Assembly (NCBI GenBank): GCA_036971475.1
Contig: JBAIZL010000002.1
Location: 171,118,024-171,182,023, forward strand
Length of the DNA stretch: 64,000 nt
Reading direction: 5' to 3'
From: Prosapia bicincta
Taxonomy: Eukaryota > Arthropoda > Insecta > Hemiptera > Cercopidae
The position numbers were made by a program, and so were the translations under genes. The notes below the pieces were generated by a model. That model searched no databases and was not told where the DNA came from. It worked only from the letters and a program-made list of their open reading frames with translations. Below are positions 34,390-45,505 of the stretch, piece after piece (within the stretch, counting starts at the first letter, position 1; every line of letters begins with the position of its first letter).

Positions 34390-35290
34390 ACGTCAAACAT
34401 TGTCATGGATAAGCCTCACACCACTGGACAATCTTCCTTTTCGTGTCGCAATGTCTGTTGGAGTTAACTGTTGTTTCATGAGGCAAAAAGTCGGTAGGCC
34501 CTTCCTGTTTCAAAAGATTGTTGTCATGATTTTCCCAGCAGATTACGTTTGTTTAAACTTCTTTGGCTTTGGCAAAGTTGAGTGACGCCATTCGTGTAAT
34601 TGCTGTTGGGTTTTGGGGGTAAAGTGAAACACCCACGTTTCATCACCTGTAACAATGGAATCCAAGAATTCTTCTTTGTTGTCTTCACATTGTTGCAAAA
34701 ACTGCTTGGCACACTAAACACGTTGCTGTTTGTGGTTTTCGTAAGCATTAGCGGTACCCACTGCGGACACACTTTGTGATAGCCCAATTTTTTGGTTAAA
34801 ATGTTATGAATTGTGGTGTTGGAAGTCTCAGGAAGTCGCAAGTTCCTTAATATCAATCTTCCGATCTTCAAGCAATATTCTTTCAACTTTACCAACAATT
34901 CCGTCTGAAACTGAAATCCTTCTGCTCCCGTCTTCATCATGAATTTTCGTGCAGCCTTCACTGAATTCTCTACACCATTTGCGAATATGTTGAACAGATA
35001 TACACTTTTTCCCATAAACTTCGATTAACTGATGATAAAAGTCAGTAGGTGAAATCTGTTTTGCTTTTAAAAAATGTATCACAGCACGAATTTGCAACTG
35101 GTGGTAAAAGCGATAAGGAGCTCCATCTTCGAAGGCTGTTAGCCCCAGCACTGAGCAATATAGCGAGCGGAAGTGGTGGGGACAGCGAGAGGGGAGTTGA
35201 TAAATAAGACCAGTGTTACCAGATTTCTCCTAGCACGTCACATTCTTTCTCAGCAGCATAGGGAATCTTATTTAATGAATTACCCTAGTA
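34390..35290 (-). pseudogene. mariner transposase pseudogene (3'-truncated)
   Basis: The minus strand from ~35151 gives the mariner helix-turn-helix region (QIRAVIHFLKAKQISPTDFY ... VQHIRKWCREFSEG), then, in other frames, IVTGDETWVFHFTPK with the first catalytic Asp, and LSSGVRLIHDNV with the second. Sequence after HDN is lost, so the third Asp is missing. The right end TTCATTAAATAAGATTCC (reverse strand) after TACTAGGGTAA resembles mariner termini and ends at a TA near 35289. Frameshifts and stops make it inactive. It interrupts or abuts PLE1 sequence. Confidence 0.85.
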
Positions 35291-36072
<782 letters not shown>

Positions 36073-36374
36073 TCTTGATATTTAATATTATCCATTGTTT
36101 TTCCGTTGCACTGACTTTATGAAGTTAATATATTACTATTTTTGAGTAATTTTATCCACCGTTAAGTGCAATAATTTTACCTTGAGTGATGAGGCACCTT
36201 TCGGTCTTTGACCATTGTCGAATCACTGATTGTTCTCTGCTCCGAGAGAACAGCAGAGAACAATCAGTGATTCGACAATGGTCAAAGACCGAAAGGTGCC
36301 TCATCACTCAAGGTAAAATTATTGCACTTAACGGTGGATAAAATTACTCAAAAATAGTAATATATTAACTTCAT
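36073..36374. mobile_element. palindrome made of two PLE1 ends
   Basis: The left arm 36119-36241 and right arm 36252-36374 are 123 nt each and, read by eye, perfect reverse complements around a 10-nt spacer (CCGAGAGAAC). Both share the private variant ACCGTTAAGTGC where other copies have ACCATTAAGTGC. The left arm is extended outward by the 45-nt PLE1 tail. Each arm carries the hammerhead-like motif (36185-36227 minus, 36266-36308 plus). No coding sequence. Confidence 0.95.
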
Positions 36375-36384
36375 ATATATATAT

Positions 36385-36960
36385 ATTTAATAAATTTAAA
36401 ATATTTCAAATACAAGAATACTTTTAATGAATATATTTATTCAAAGCTTTTCGCCGATAAAAAAGTATCAGCATCTTCAGGAAAAATAAGTATCTAATAA
36501 AATACTTTTACAAAATTAAATCATATGTACTACAAAGAATCATATGTTTATAATTATTGCACTTTATGTAAATTTTTCTATAACATCAATGACTTTATAA
36601 ATAGTTTGGTGCCTTGATCTCACTTGAATTTGTTCATCAATTAATTTGTCTTTAACTTTATGCTTATAAATTTCCAATGTTTCAAATATATTCATTTTTA
36701 ATCCTTTATTTAATTCTTTTATTAATTTCATATTTTCTATTTCCGGAAACTCATGTCCATTATTAATACAATGCGTAGCTAAATTGGATTTGTATATGTT
36801 TGGTTTGATATAAGCGTTTAAATGTTCTTTGTATCTTTCTTTTAATTTCTTTTTTGTTTGCCCTACATATAATTTATTACAAGTTTGACATTTTATATTA
36901 TATACTCCATTTCTTTCGTGCATATTATTTTGATTTTTGTTATTGTTTATTATAATATTG
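36385..36960 (-). pseudogene. PLE3: GIY-YIG endonuclease end of a third Penelope family
   Basis: The coding part, 36564-36923 on minus, is an open 119-residue frame: NGVYNIKCQTCNKLYVGQTK is a GIY-YIG core, followed by KERYKEHL with the conserved Arg and by ATHCINNGHEF. Sequence and spacing differ clearly from PLE1 and PLE2. RT is absent, so the copy is 5'-truncated. The 3' side (36385-36563) is the terminal repeat with a hammerhead motif on the minus strand. Confidence 0.87.
36439..36488 (-). ncRNA. hammerhead motif, PLE3 end (minus arm)
   Basis: Same motif as at 37138-37190 on the opposite arm. On the minus strand it reads CTGAAGA, then T, then a 7-bp helix II and GAAA. Confidence 0.6.
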
Positions 36961-36994
36961 AATTGTTATTGTTTATTATTCATTTGAATTGAAC

Positions 36995-37245
36995 AAATTC
37001 AAGTGAGATCAAGGCACCAAACTATTTATAAAGTCATTGATGTTATAGAAAAATTTACATAAAGTGCAATAATTATAAACATATGATTCTTTGTAGTACA
37101 TATGATTTAATTTTGTAAAAGTATTTTATTAGATACTTATTTTTCCTGAAGATGCTGATACTTTTTTATCGGCGAAAAGCTTTGAATAAATATATTCATT
37201 AAAAGTATTCTTGTGTTTGAAATATTTTAAATTTATTAACTATAT
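36995..37245 (+). mobile_element. PLE3 terminal region, inverted copy
   Basis: From AATTCAAGTGAGATCAAGGC to AAAAGTATTCTTGTG it repeats 36385-36640 in inverse orientation, making ~245-bp arms around the truncated PLE3 coding piece. Confidence 0.92.
37138..37190 (+). ncRNA. hammerhead ribozyme candidate, PLE3 end
   Basis: Core CTGAAGA (37146-37152), one extra T, helix II GCTGATA (37154-37160) paired with TATCGGC (37167-37173, one G-U), then GAAA (37174-37177), loop AGCT, then TT with predicted cleavage after 37183. Helix I: TTTTTC against GAATAA with one mismatch. Position 7 of the core tolerates any base in known hammerheads. Confidence 0.65.
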
Positions 37246-37268
37246 ATACAAGAAAACATATCACCATA

Positions 37269-37299
<31 letters not shown>

Positions 37300-37308
37300 G
37301 ATATAGAT

Positions 37309-38413
37309 TTTTTGGACTAGGAGACTGACAGACTTACCTTGGTAAGAGTCCACTCTGTAGTCTTGAAATAGAAACACATAAAAGCACTTAAACAATGATA
37401 TATTTCAACCACACAGTGGTCTTTGTCAATCGAAGAGAAAACACAAAAAGAAATATGAGAGAATGAAATAAAATAAATATAAGTTGTAATCACAGATTGT
37501 GTAGAGTAGAAATCAGATGTCACAGAAGCACAGATTAAAGATATATATATTGTTACCATGAACATATGAGTGATTATAGTTTTTATAAGTCTCTCAGGGG
37601 AAAAGAGATAAGGCTATTTAGAAAAAAAAAAAAAAAATGAATGGATTTATCTGATGTTGAGGTTAGGGGATTCTCTGGACTTGGTATACCACTGGTATGA
37701 TAGTTCCCACCTTCTCAGTTCTGAGGGATTGCAATCAGGGGGGAGTGATTTAATTATTTTTGTGGTATAGCAGTCATCAAAAGTTGTGATGTTGTGACTC
37801 ACAGCATGTTGAGCTGTTGGTCTATCCATATTTATAATTTTAACATCATGTCTGTGGTCATTCATTCTGATATTCAGACCATCCGTGGTCAGGCCTATGT
37901 ACTGTGCTGAGCAAAGTTTACATTGTAGCTGGTATATGACATTTTTCGATGTACAATTTTGATGACCGTGTATTTTGAAGATAATTTTTGTTGTTTGGCT
38001 GTTGAAACTATTTGCTGAGGGGTGTATTGGACACGTCTTGCACCTAGGTTTATTACATGGGAAGGAGCATGAGGAAGTTTGTGTGGTTTTTCTGCATCAG
38101 GGTCTGGTAGTTTAGGATGTACTAGGATGTTTTTCAAGTTGGGAGGTTGCTTGTACCAAATTTGCGGTGGATCGGTGAAAAGATTTTTGGTGTGGACGGA
38201 AGCTTGAAGAATTTTAAAGCCATCTCTCAATATCTTGTTGAGTTTATGTAGACCAGGATGGTAGTCTGTTATTAAAGACAGTTTATTTTGTTCTGTTTGT
38301 GGTTTGTGGTGAATCGAGGATTGTGCTGAATGAATTTGGTTTTCAATGAGTTTTTTTGGGTATCCTCTTCTCTGGAAGGCTGTTGATATCTTTCTATTAA
38401 AATCTTCAATCTG
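37309..38413 (-). pseudogene. PLE2 3' half (Cys/His knuckle plus GIY-YIG), left arm of a palindrome
   Basis: The minus strand encodes the C-terminal half of PLE2 in two frames: STAFQRRGYPKKLIENQIHS, ITDYHPGLHKLNKILRDGF and QPPNLKNILVHPKLPDPDAE. The knuckle region CNxPRCKTCPIH is frameshifted here. A GIY-YIG segment and C-terminus follow, WELSYQWYTKSRESPNLNIR. The terminal repeat lies at 37309-37646. No RT, so the element is truncated 5' of EDFNRKISTAF. It joins the right arm head-to-head. Confidence 0.9.
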
Positions 38414-38427
38414 TTCGAATGATAGGG

Positions 38428-39535
38428 AATTGGAAGATTTTAATAGAAAGATATCAACAGCCTTCCAGAGAAGAGGATACCAAAAAAAACTCATTGAAAA
38501 CCAAATTCATTCAGCACAATCCTCGGTTCACCATAAACCACAAACAGAACAAAATCAACTGTCTTTAATAACAGACTACCATCCTGGTCTACATAAACTC
38601 AACAAGATATTGAGAGATGGCTTCAAAATTCTTCAAGCTTCCGTCCACACCAAAAATCTTTTCACCGATCCACCGCAACTTTGGTACAAGCAACCTCCCA
38701 ACTTGAAAAACATCCTAGTACATCCTAAACTACCAGACCCTGATGCAGAGAAACCACACAAACTTCCTCATGGCTCCTTCCCATGTAATAGACCTAGATG
38801 CAAGACATGTCCAATACACCCCTCAGCAAATAGTTTCAACAGCCAAACAACAAAAATGATCTTCAAAATACAGGGTCATCATAATTGTACATCGAAAAAT
38901 GTCATATACCAGCTACAATGTAAACTTTGCTCAGCACAGTACATAGGCCTGACCACGGATGGTCTGAATATCAGAATGAATGGCCACAGACATGATGTTA
39001 AAATTATGAATATGGATAGACCAACAGCTCAACAAGCTGCGAGTCACAACATCACAACTTTTGATGACTGCTATACCACAAAAATAATTGATTGCAATCC
39101 CTCAGAACTGAGAAGGTGGGAACTATCATACCAGTGGTATACCAAGTCCAGAGAATCCCCTAACCTCAACATCAGATAAATCCATTCATTTTTTTTTTTT
39201 TATTATTTCTAAATAGCCTTATCTCGTTTCCCCTGACAGACTTATATAAACTATAATCACTCATATGTTCATGGTAACAATATATATATCTTTAATCTGT
39301 GCTTCTGTGACATCTGATTTCTACTCTACACAATCTGTGATTACAATTATTTTATTTCATTCTCTCATATTTCTTTTTGTGTTTTCTCTTTGATTGACAA
39401 AGACCACTGTGTGGTTGAAATATATCATTGTTTAAGTGCTTTTATGTGTTTCTATTTCAAGACTACAGAGTGGACTCTTACCAAGGTAAGTCTGTCAGTC
39501 TCCTAGTCCAAAAAATCTAAATAATCTTTACCAAC
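38428..39535 (+). pseudogene. PLE2 3' half, right arm of a palindrome
   Basis: Open frame to 39179 covering EDFNRKISTAFQRRGYQKKL, a Cys/His knuckle CNRPRCKTCPIH, GIY-YIG core VIYQLQCKLCSAQYIGLTTD, conserved NGHRHDVK, and the C-terminus ELSYQWYTKSRESPNLNIR. Codons upstream of ~38428 in the same frame belong to the left arm read backwards and are not element protein. It has a ~21-nt deletion relative to the left arm (IKSLPPD lost). The 3' terminal repeat 39180-39535 contains TTTCCCCTGACAG (acceptor-like) and CCAAG|GTAAGT (donor-like). Confidence 0.9.
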
Positions 39536-39539
39536 CAAA

Positions 39540-39546
39540 ACTAACC

Positions 39547-39614
<68 letters not shown>
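39540..39614. repeat. (TA)n tract
   Basis: AT dinucleotide repeat following the PLE2 end CAACCAAAACTAACCTAAA. Confidence 0.95.
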
Positions 39615-39615
<1 letters not shown>

Positions 39616-39640
39616 GAAATTAAAAGAGTAGAAATATTTC

Positions 39641-39745
39641 AGTGATTCAACAATGTCCAAGTGACCCAAAGGTACCTCATCATAAGGTAAAAATTAATTG
39701 CACTTAATGGTGGAATAGTTGTTTACAAAACATATAATAACTATA
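39641..39745 (+). mobile_element. PLE1 terminal fragment
   Basis: Reads CAGTGATTCAACAATGTCCA, CCCAAAGGTACCTCATCAT, AAGGTAAAAATTAATTGCAC: a diverged PLE1 end with a mutated ribozyme-like motif. The mariner at 39748 inserted next to or into it. Confidence 0.8.
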
Positions 39746-39747
39746 TA

Positions 39748-40961
39748 CGAGGGGAATCCAAAATCTTTCCGAGAGTGGGGACTTTTAATTTTGGTGTAGT
39801 GGTACCGATTCCCGTTGCGCCCTTGACTGTACGCTGTTTGACCTTGACTCATGGGCCATTCGACATGGAGACTCCACTGCGATCTGCTGCCAGTTGTGAA
39901 TTGCGAAGTGTTATTCATTTTTTTATTGCAAAAAGTGAATCTGCCATTGAAATTCATTTATGTGAGGTGTATGGTGAACATGTAATGAGTGTACAAATGG
40001 TTCGACGTTGGCGAAAATTGTTTTTGGAAGGAAGAGCAAATGTTCATGATGAACAGCAAGATAGACGCCCAGCTACCGCTCACCAAGATGGCGTCATTTC
40101 TGCGGTGCGTGACGTTATTGATGCTGACCAGTGATTGACACTTGACGAAATTATGGATCATCTTCCACCAAACATTGAAATTTGCCGCGCATCTCTTTAC
40201 ATCATCACTGAAGAGCTTCAGCTGTTGAAAGTGTGTGCAAGGTGGGTTCCTCGTTTACTGTCTGATGGCCATAAGCAACAAAGTGTGGCAGCTGCACAAT
40301 CTTTCTTGCAATCTTTTACGGACGAAGGTGATGATCTGTTTTCAAGAATAGTAACTGGTGATGAAACATGGATTTACCATTCAACACCCGAAACAAAACG
40401 ACAGAGTATGGTGTGGCTAAAAAAAGAGGTGAAACCTTCTCAAAAAGTGATTCATTCGCAGGGAAAGTGATGGCAACAGTGTTTTGGGACTGCCATGGAG
40501 TTTTATTGATCGATTACCTACCTCAGGGTGAAACAATAAATGCGGAACAGTACTGTGACGTTCTCCTGAGACTTCGTCGGGCAATCCAGAACAAACGACG
40601 TGGGATTTTGTCATGGGGGTGTTTTTTCTTCGCGACAACGCCCGCCCACATGCTGATTGTGCAATAAGGGAGCTTCTCGAAAAATTTAAGTGGGATATCT
40701 TTGATCAGCCTCCATACTCCCCAGACCTTGCTCCTAGTGATTTCCACTTGTTTCCTGAGCTCAAGAATCACCTCGGCGGTCGACGCTTTGCTAACAATGA
40801 TGACTTGGAAAGTGAAGTGAATACCGGGTTTAAAAGTATGGCGGCTGAATGTAGAAAAATAGAATATGATATGAGATCATAAAGTACATCTGTTTATTGT
40901 GGAATTATGTTTTTTTATTTCCCCCAAAAATTAGGGAAACTGATTTTTTGGATTCCCCTCG
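39748..40961 (+). pseudogene. complete but mutated mariner transposon
   Basis: Ends CGAGGGGAATCCAAAA and TTTTGGATTCCCCTCG are perfect inverted repeats flanked by TA, so the insertion is full length (1.2 kb). The likely ORF starts at 39865 (METPLRSAASCELRSVIHFF), with HTH-type sequence VQMVRRWRKLFLEGRANVHD. Then follow the catalytic blocks VTGDETWIYH (first Asp), FFLRDNARPHAD (second Asp), PYSPDLAPSDFHLFPELKNH (third Asp, DD34D type). An in-frame TGA at 40132 and frameshifts near 40450 and 40615 break it. A relatively young but dead copy, in sense with the host gene. Confidence 0.93.
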
Positions 40962-41627
40962 TATATGTTTGAGTACATTTTTCTGCTGTTCCTAACATTA
41001 CAATATGTTCCCTTCTTGCCGTGTTTTGGTATGACTCCATTTTCAAAACCTAATATAATAATGGTAGGAAAGGCAGAAAAATTTACTCAAAATATACAAA
41101 TATTCTTAACAGAAATGAGAATGAATATATTAAGAATTTCCGTCATTGTTATCTGTGTACCGGTTACAACTTTTACTTTGAAAATGATCTTATAATAAAT
41201 CTTTAAAATGGTTTTCTTTATTTAGATTGCTTAGGTTAATACCTGATTGTTAATTAGTGTTTAACCTAACTTTTTTTTTGTCGCTTTTGTTTTAATAACT
41301 CTAGTTTAGACCTATCAAAATAAAAATTATGATTTATTAAAACTGCACAAAATGTAAAATGTCGGTAAATGTATAGAAAGTAGTACTACGCTACGTGGTA
41401 TATTCATTATCTTGAGGATTTTATAATAGCGCAGCTTCACTAACTTACTATAACTCATAAACAGAGGCATTTAACTAATGTGTAGTTAGTATGTATGACA
41501 GCACTGAACTGTTGTGAAATATACCTTCTGAGATGTAATAGTAAGTTAGTGCTCTTAGACAAGTTCTCTAAACTTTAATTGTTATTATAATTATGTTTAT
41601 TATAATTACCAATGTTTTGTTTTTTAG

Positions 41628-41752
41628 GTCAATGACAATCTTTCTACACTACCTACAAATCCGGTCACTGCTGCACCTCCCACACCACAGCCCATTGATG
41701 AATCGTTGCTTTTACAACAGCAATACCAATATCAACACCAAATGTTACTCAA
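41628..41752 (+). CDS. GIGYF: GIGYF exon (Pro-rich then Gln-rich segment after the GYF domain)
   Basis: Encodes VNDNLSTLPTNPVTAAPPTP and QPIDESLLLQQQYQYQHQML followed by L, leaving two bases of a Lys/Asn codon. Acceptor TTTTTTAG|GTC, donor CTCAA|GTAAGT (phase 2). It enters in phase 0, matching the 20982 donor. GIGYF proteins continue from the GYF domain into just such a Pro-rich and Gln/Leu-rich helical region. The exon lies 20.6 kb from the preceding one. Confidence 0.87.
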
Positions 41753-42090
41753 GTAAGTGTCACACAAATCTATCAACTAGTTGTCTTATTGATTCCACTT
41801 ATAGTCGTACAGGTAACATCAGAGAGCTGACAATCGCTACAAAGGATATGAATAGGATAGAATAGGGACAAGAAACGACCTTGATATAACAAAAGATAGA
41901 CATTGCATCACGTGTGATCGGTTGTGCACGGTACATCCAACTGTAAGAAGAGAGACAAGGAAGAAATGAAATAGATTTATAGAAGACTATTGGAAAATAA
42001 ATCATTAGCTTATCAACTTTGTTTAACAGTATTTCGGAGGTGTATTATAAATTTTGAGAATTGTAAACAATTGTTAAATGTTTACAATTA

Positions 42091-42333
42091 ACAATAATAA
42101 CTTTTTAAAGTCAGTGCAACGGAAAATTAATGGACAACGTGAAATATCACAATATATATATATATATATTGTTGTTGATTATTTTTCCGTTGCACTGACT
42201 TTATGAAGTTTTTATTATTACTTGTAAATAATTTTTTTCTACCACTAAGTGCAATAGTTTTAGCTTATTACGATAACATAAAATTATTGCACTTGGTGGT
42301 AGAAAAAAATTATTTACAAGTAATAATAATAAC

Positions 42334-42345
<12 letters not shown>
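42091..42345. mobile_element. PLE1-type terminal palindrome
   Basis: 42100-42165 is a PLE1 tail in + orientation (AAAGTCAGTGCAACGGAAAA...). 42203-42263 and 42283-42340 are imperfect inverted arms (ATGAAGTTTTTATTATTACT against AGTAATAATAATAACTTCAT), extended by TCTACCACTAAGTGCAATAG / ATTGCACTTGGTGGTAGA. A (TA)n tract at 42339-42408 follows. Confidence 0.8.
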
Positions 42346-42408
<63 letters not shown>

Positions 42409-42410
<2 letters not shown>

Positions 42411-43210
42411 ATATTGATATTGATATTTTACGTTGTCCATTATTTTTCTGTTACACTGACTTTATGAAGTTGATATATTACTATTGTAAATACTTTTATC
42501 CACCACTAAGTGCAATAATTTTACCTTGTTGTGATGAGGCACCTTTCGGTCACTTGACCATTGTCGAATCACTGATATTTTTCTGGTGTAGATATTCGGT
42601 CCGTGATGTTGTTATTTGTTGACGTTATACGCATATTCTCTTGATGTGCGTGTATGATGTTTTTATATAGTATGTCTTCTGTATATGTGGTCTGTAGGTT
42701 CATTAAATTGTTGTGTGTGTTTTTATAAATGTGGTATTTTTCTAGTGAGTTTAATTCTATTGGGTTATTATTTATTTCAAGTATGGTTAGGTTAATTTCA
42801 TAGTTTGTTATTTCATGTTTATGTGATATTAGGTGTGCTGCAACATTTGATACTTTTGTATTTTTATTTTTGAATGCTCTGTAATGTTCTTCAAATCTTA
42901 TTTTAAATGATCTGGTCGTTTTTCCTATGTAAAATGCGTTGCAGTAGTTACATGTAATTTTGTAAATTCTTGATAGGTTATGTTTTTCTGTATTTGTTTT
43001 GTGGTTTGTGTTATTAAGATATTTTGTTGTTTGGTTTGTATGTTGGAGTGTAGTATTCTTTGTTGTATATATTTGTTAATTTTTCTATTTTGTTATTGGT
43101 GTATTTATATTTTAGGTAGATTTTTTTATGTTTATTATTTTTGTCTTCAGGTTGTAGTGTTGTATTGAGGTTAGTTTTTTTTGTAAATTTATTGTGCAAT
43201 AATTTCATTG
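42409..43210 (-). pseudogene. PLE1 3' region (GIY-YIG), 5'-truncated
   Basis: The minus strand holds the terminal repeat (with GGTC-AAGT-GACC then GAAA near 42540-42560) and a broken GIY-YIG frame (FYIGKTTRSFKIRFEEHYRA-like). It continues to KLLHNKFTKKTNLNTTLQPE at 43208. RT is absent. It joins a plus-strand PLE1 copy at ~43225. Confidence 0.87.
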
Positions 43211-43224
43211 TACATTGTAATATA

Positions 43225-44441
43225 ATATTAAAATCAGCTAAACAAACACACCAGTAATAATTGAAAATACCAAATACATCAATTCAATGGCAAACCACAT
43301 AAAAGAAAATTAATACGAACCAATCCCAGACCCAAGTAACAAATACCTTAATACAATAAAAATCCCTAATAGTCACACACAGAAATACCTTAAACTATAA
43401 CAATAAATTAAAATACCACACAAGACTATACCCATTCAAACCATGCGCATCAATATTAACAGGCATACCTAAAATCCACAAACCCAACACACCATTTAGA
43501 CCACTAATAAATTTCAAAACAGCATCATCTTACATAATCGCAAAAATACTAGACAAAATAATAAGATCTAAAATACATATCAACAACACATACAATATAA
43601 AAAATGGATACAAATTAATTAATAAAATAAAAAACATAGAAACAAACAGCAACACAAAAATAATTAGTTATGACATAACCAACATGTACCCTATAGTATC
43701 CCAATAGAAGAAACTATAGAAATAATAAAATACAAAGTAATACACAATAACGAAAAAGAAAACACAATAAATAGTATTATTACACTAATCAAACACATAT
43801 GTAACCAAAATTGATCTAATCCAACTTAACAATAAATACTATAAACAAACAACTTGACTCGCCATGGGATCATCCATATCATCAGTCATGTCAGAAATAT
43901 ATCTACAACACTTTAAACAAATAATAATTAAACCTATACTAAACACACATAATATTTTGCTATAGACAAGATACATAGACGATATACTTGTAATATACCA
44001 ACCTACCATTCACAACGAACACATCATAATACTAAACAAATTAAATATATACAACAAAAACATACAATTCATCTTCGAAACAGAACAATTAACTATCTTG
44101 ACATTACATTAAGTATAAGCGATAATAAAATAGAAACTACAGTACACAGAAAACCAACTTCCAACAACACCACAATACACTAGTAATCTAACCACTTCTG
44201 GACACAAAATTAACACTTACAGTAACATGATAAATAAAGCAATAATATACACACAGGATAACAAACAAAAATTAAATGAAGAATTAGATACTAATACAAA
44301 AATAGCAATAGTAAATGGATACACAAACACCTTATAAAATACATATACAATAAATTTACAAAAATTCCTAACCTCAACATAACACTACAACCTGAACACA
44401 AAAATAATAAAAACTTAAAAAATCTACGTAGAATATAAATA
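43225..44441 (+). pseudogene. PLE1 RT region, degenerate, left part (split by mariner)
   Basis: The plus strand retains TNTPVIIENTKYI, then RT-like PIEETIEIIKYKVIHNNEKE and NYLDITLSISDNKIETTVHR in different frames with many stops, including loss of the clean YVDD block. The sequence is cut by the mariner at 44442 and resumes at 45287. Confidence 0.85.
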
Positions 44442-45284
44442 CAAAGTGTGTTCAAAAAATACCTGGAATGTTTAAATTTCACACTTTTGGAGAGTCTGAT
44501 TATCAAAAAAAAATTTATTGTGTTGGTATACCTGCCCCTGAAGTATGACATAATTTTCAGCTGTATTAATTGTTTACTTTTTCTGTGGCAGCCGCTAAGA
44601 TTAGACGTGTTTTCATTAGCTTGGCGATTTTCGATTGTTAAAAAAATGGATCAAAGAATTTTTACTAAGTTTTGCGTAAACAATGAAATAAAGTGTAACA
44701 AAGTGTGCGAACTGTTAACAAAGGCCTATGGTGAGTCTGCTAAAAAAAAAACAAGTATGTAAGAGTGGTATAAGTGTTTCCAAGATGGCCGCAAAGACGT
44801 TGACAATGACGAACGCCCTAGCACATCAACAATCGATGAAAACGTGGAAAAGTGGTAGCAATGGTTTGATGGAAATTGTGACAAAACAATTCATGGCTTT
44901 TGCATCACGATAATGCACCGGCTCACACATTGTTGCTTGTTCGTGATTTTTTGGCTAAAAATAACACTGTAATGATGCCCCAACCTCTATATTCGCCAGA
45001 CATGGCCCCTTGTGACTTTTTCCTTTTTCCAAAAATTAAAAAAAAACCCTTAAAGAGTAGTCGTTTCACAAGCATAGATGACATTAAAAGTGCATCTCTG
45101 AAAGAGCTTAAAGCTATCCCAAAGATCGAGTTCCAGAAGTGTTTTGAGAATTAGAAAAAGCCCTGGCATAAGTGCATAATATCTAGTGGGGACTACTTTG
45201 AAGGGGACAATATCGATGTAGATGAATAAATAAATATTTTTTTCAAAAAAACTAAAATTACGGGAATATTTTGAACACACCTCG
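44442..45284 (+). pseudogene. internally deleted mariner transposon
   Basis: Near-perfect ends (CAAAGTGTGTTCAAAAAATA; reverse of the right end CGAGGTGTGTTCAAAATAT) are flanked by TA at 44440-44441 and 45285-45286. Coding starts at 44647: MDQRIFTKFCVNNEIKCNKV, a mariner N-terminal HTH region, then WYKCFQDGRKDVDNDERPST. The middle, including the first catalytic Asp, is deleted. The C-terminal part remains: HHDNAPAHTLLLVRDF and YSPDMAPCDFFLFPKIKK with the last two catalytic Asp. Removing it restores PLE1 sequence (AAATA|CACCAATAAA). Confidence 0.9.
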
Positions 45285-45286
45285 TA

Positions 45287-45505
45287 CACCAATAAAAAAA
45301 TAGAAAAAATAAATATATACAACAAAGAATACTACACTCCAACATACAAACCAAACAACAAAATAATAAAATATCTTAATAATACAAACCACAAAACAAA
45401 TACAGAAAAACATAGCCTATCAGGAATTTACAAATTTACATGTAACGACTGCAACGCATTTTACATAGGAAAAACAACCAGATCATTTAAAATAAGATTT
45501 TCATA
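45287..45505 (+). pseudogene. PLE1 continuation after mariner
   Basis: The plus strand resumes the linker and GIY-YIG: NIYNKEYYTPTYKPNN, then SGIYKFTCNDCNAFYIGKTT. It ends abruptly at IRFS near 45505, before the terminal repeat. Confidence 0.87.

Noticed and set aside
38346..38428. N-terminal part of the plus-strand PLE2 frame (SFFGYPLLWKAVDIFLL)
   Set aside because: It is the left palindrome arm read on its opposite strand, not element protein.
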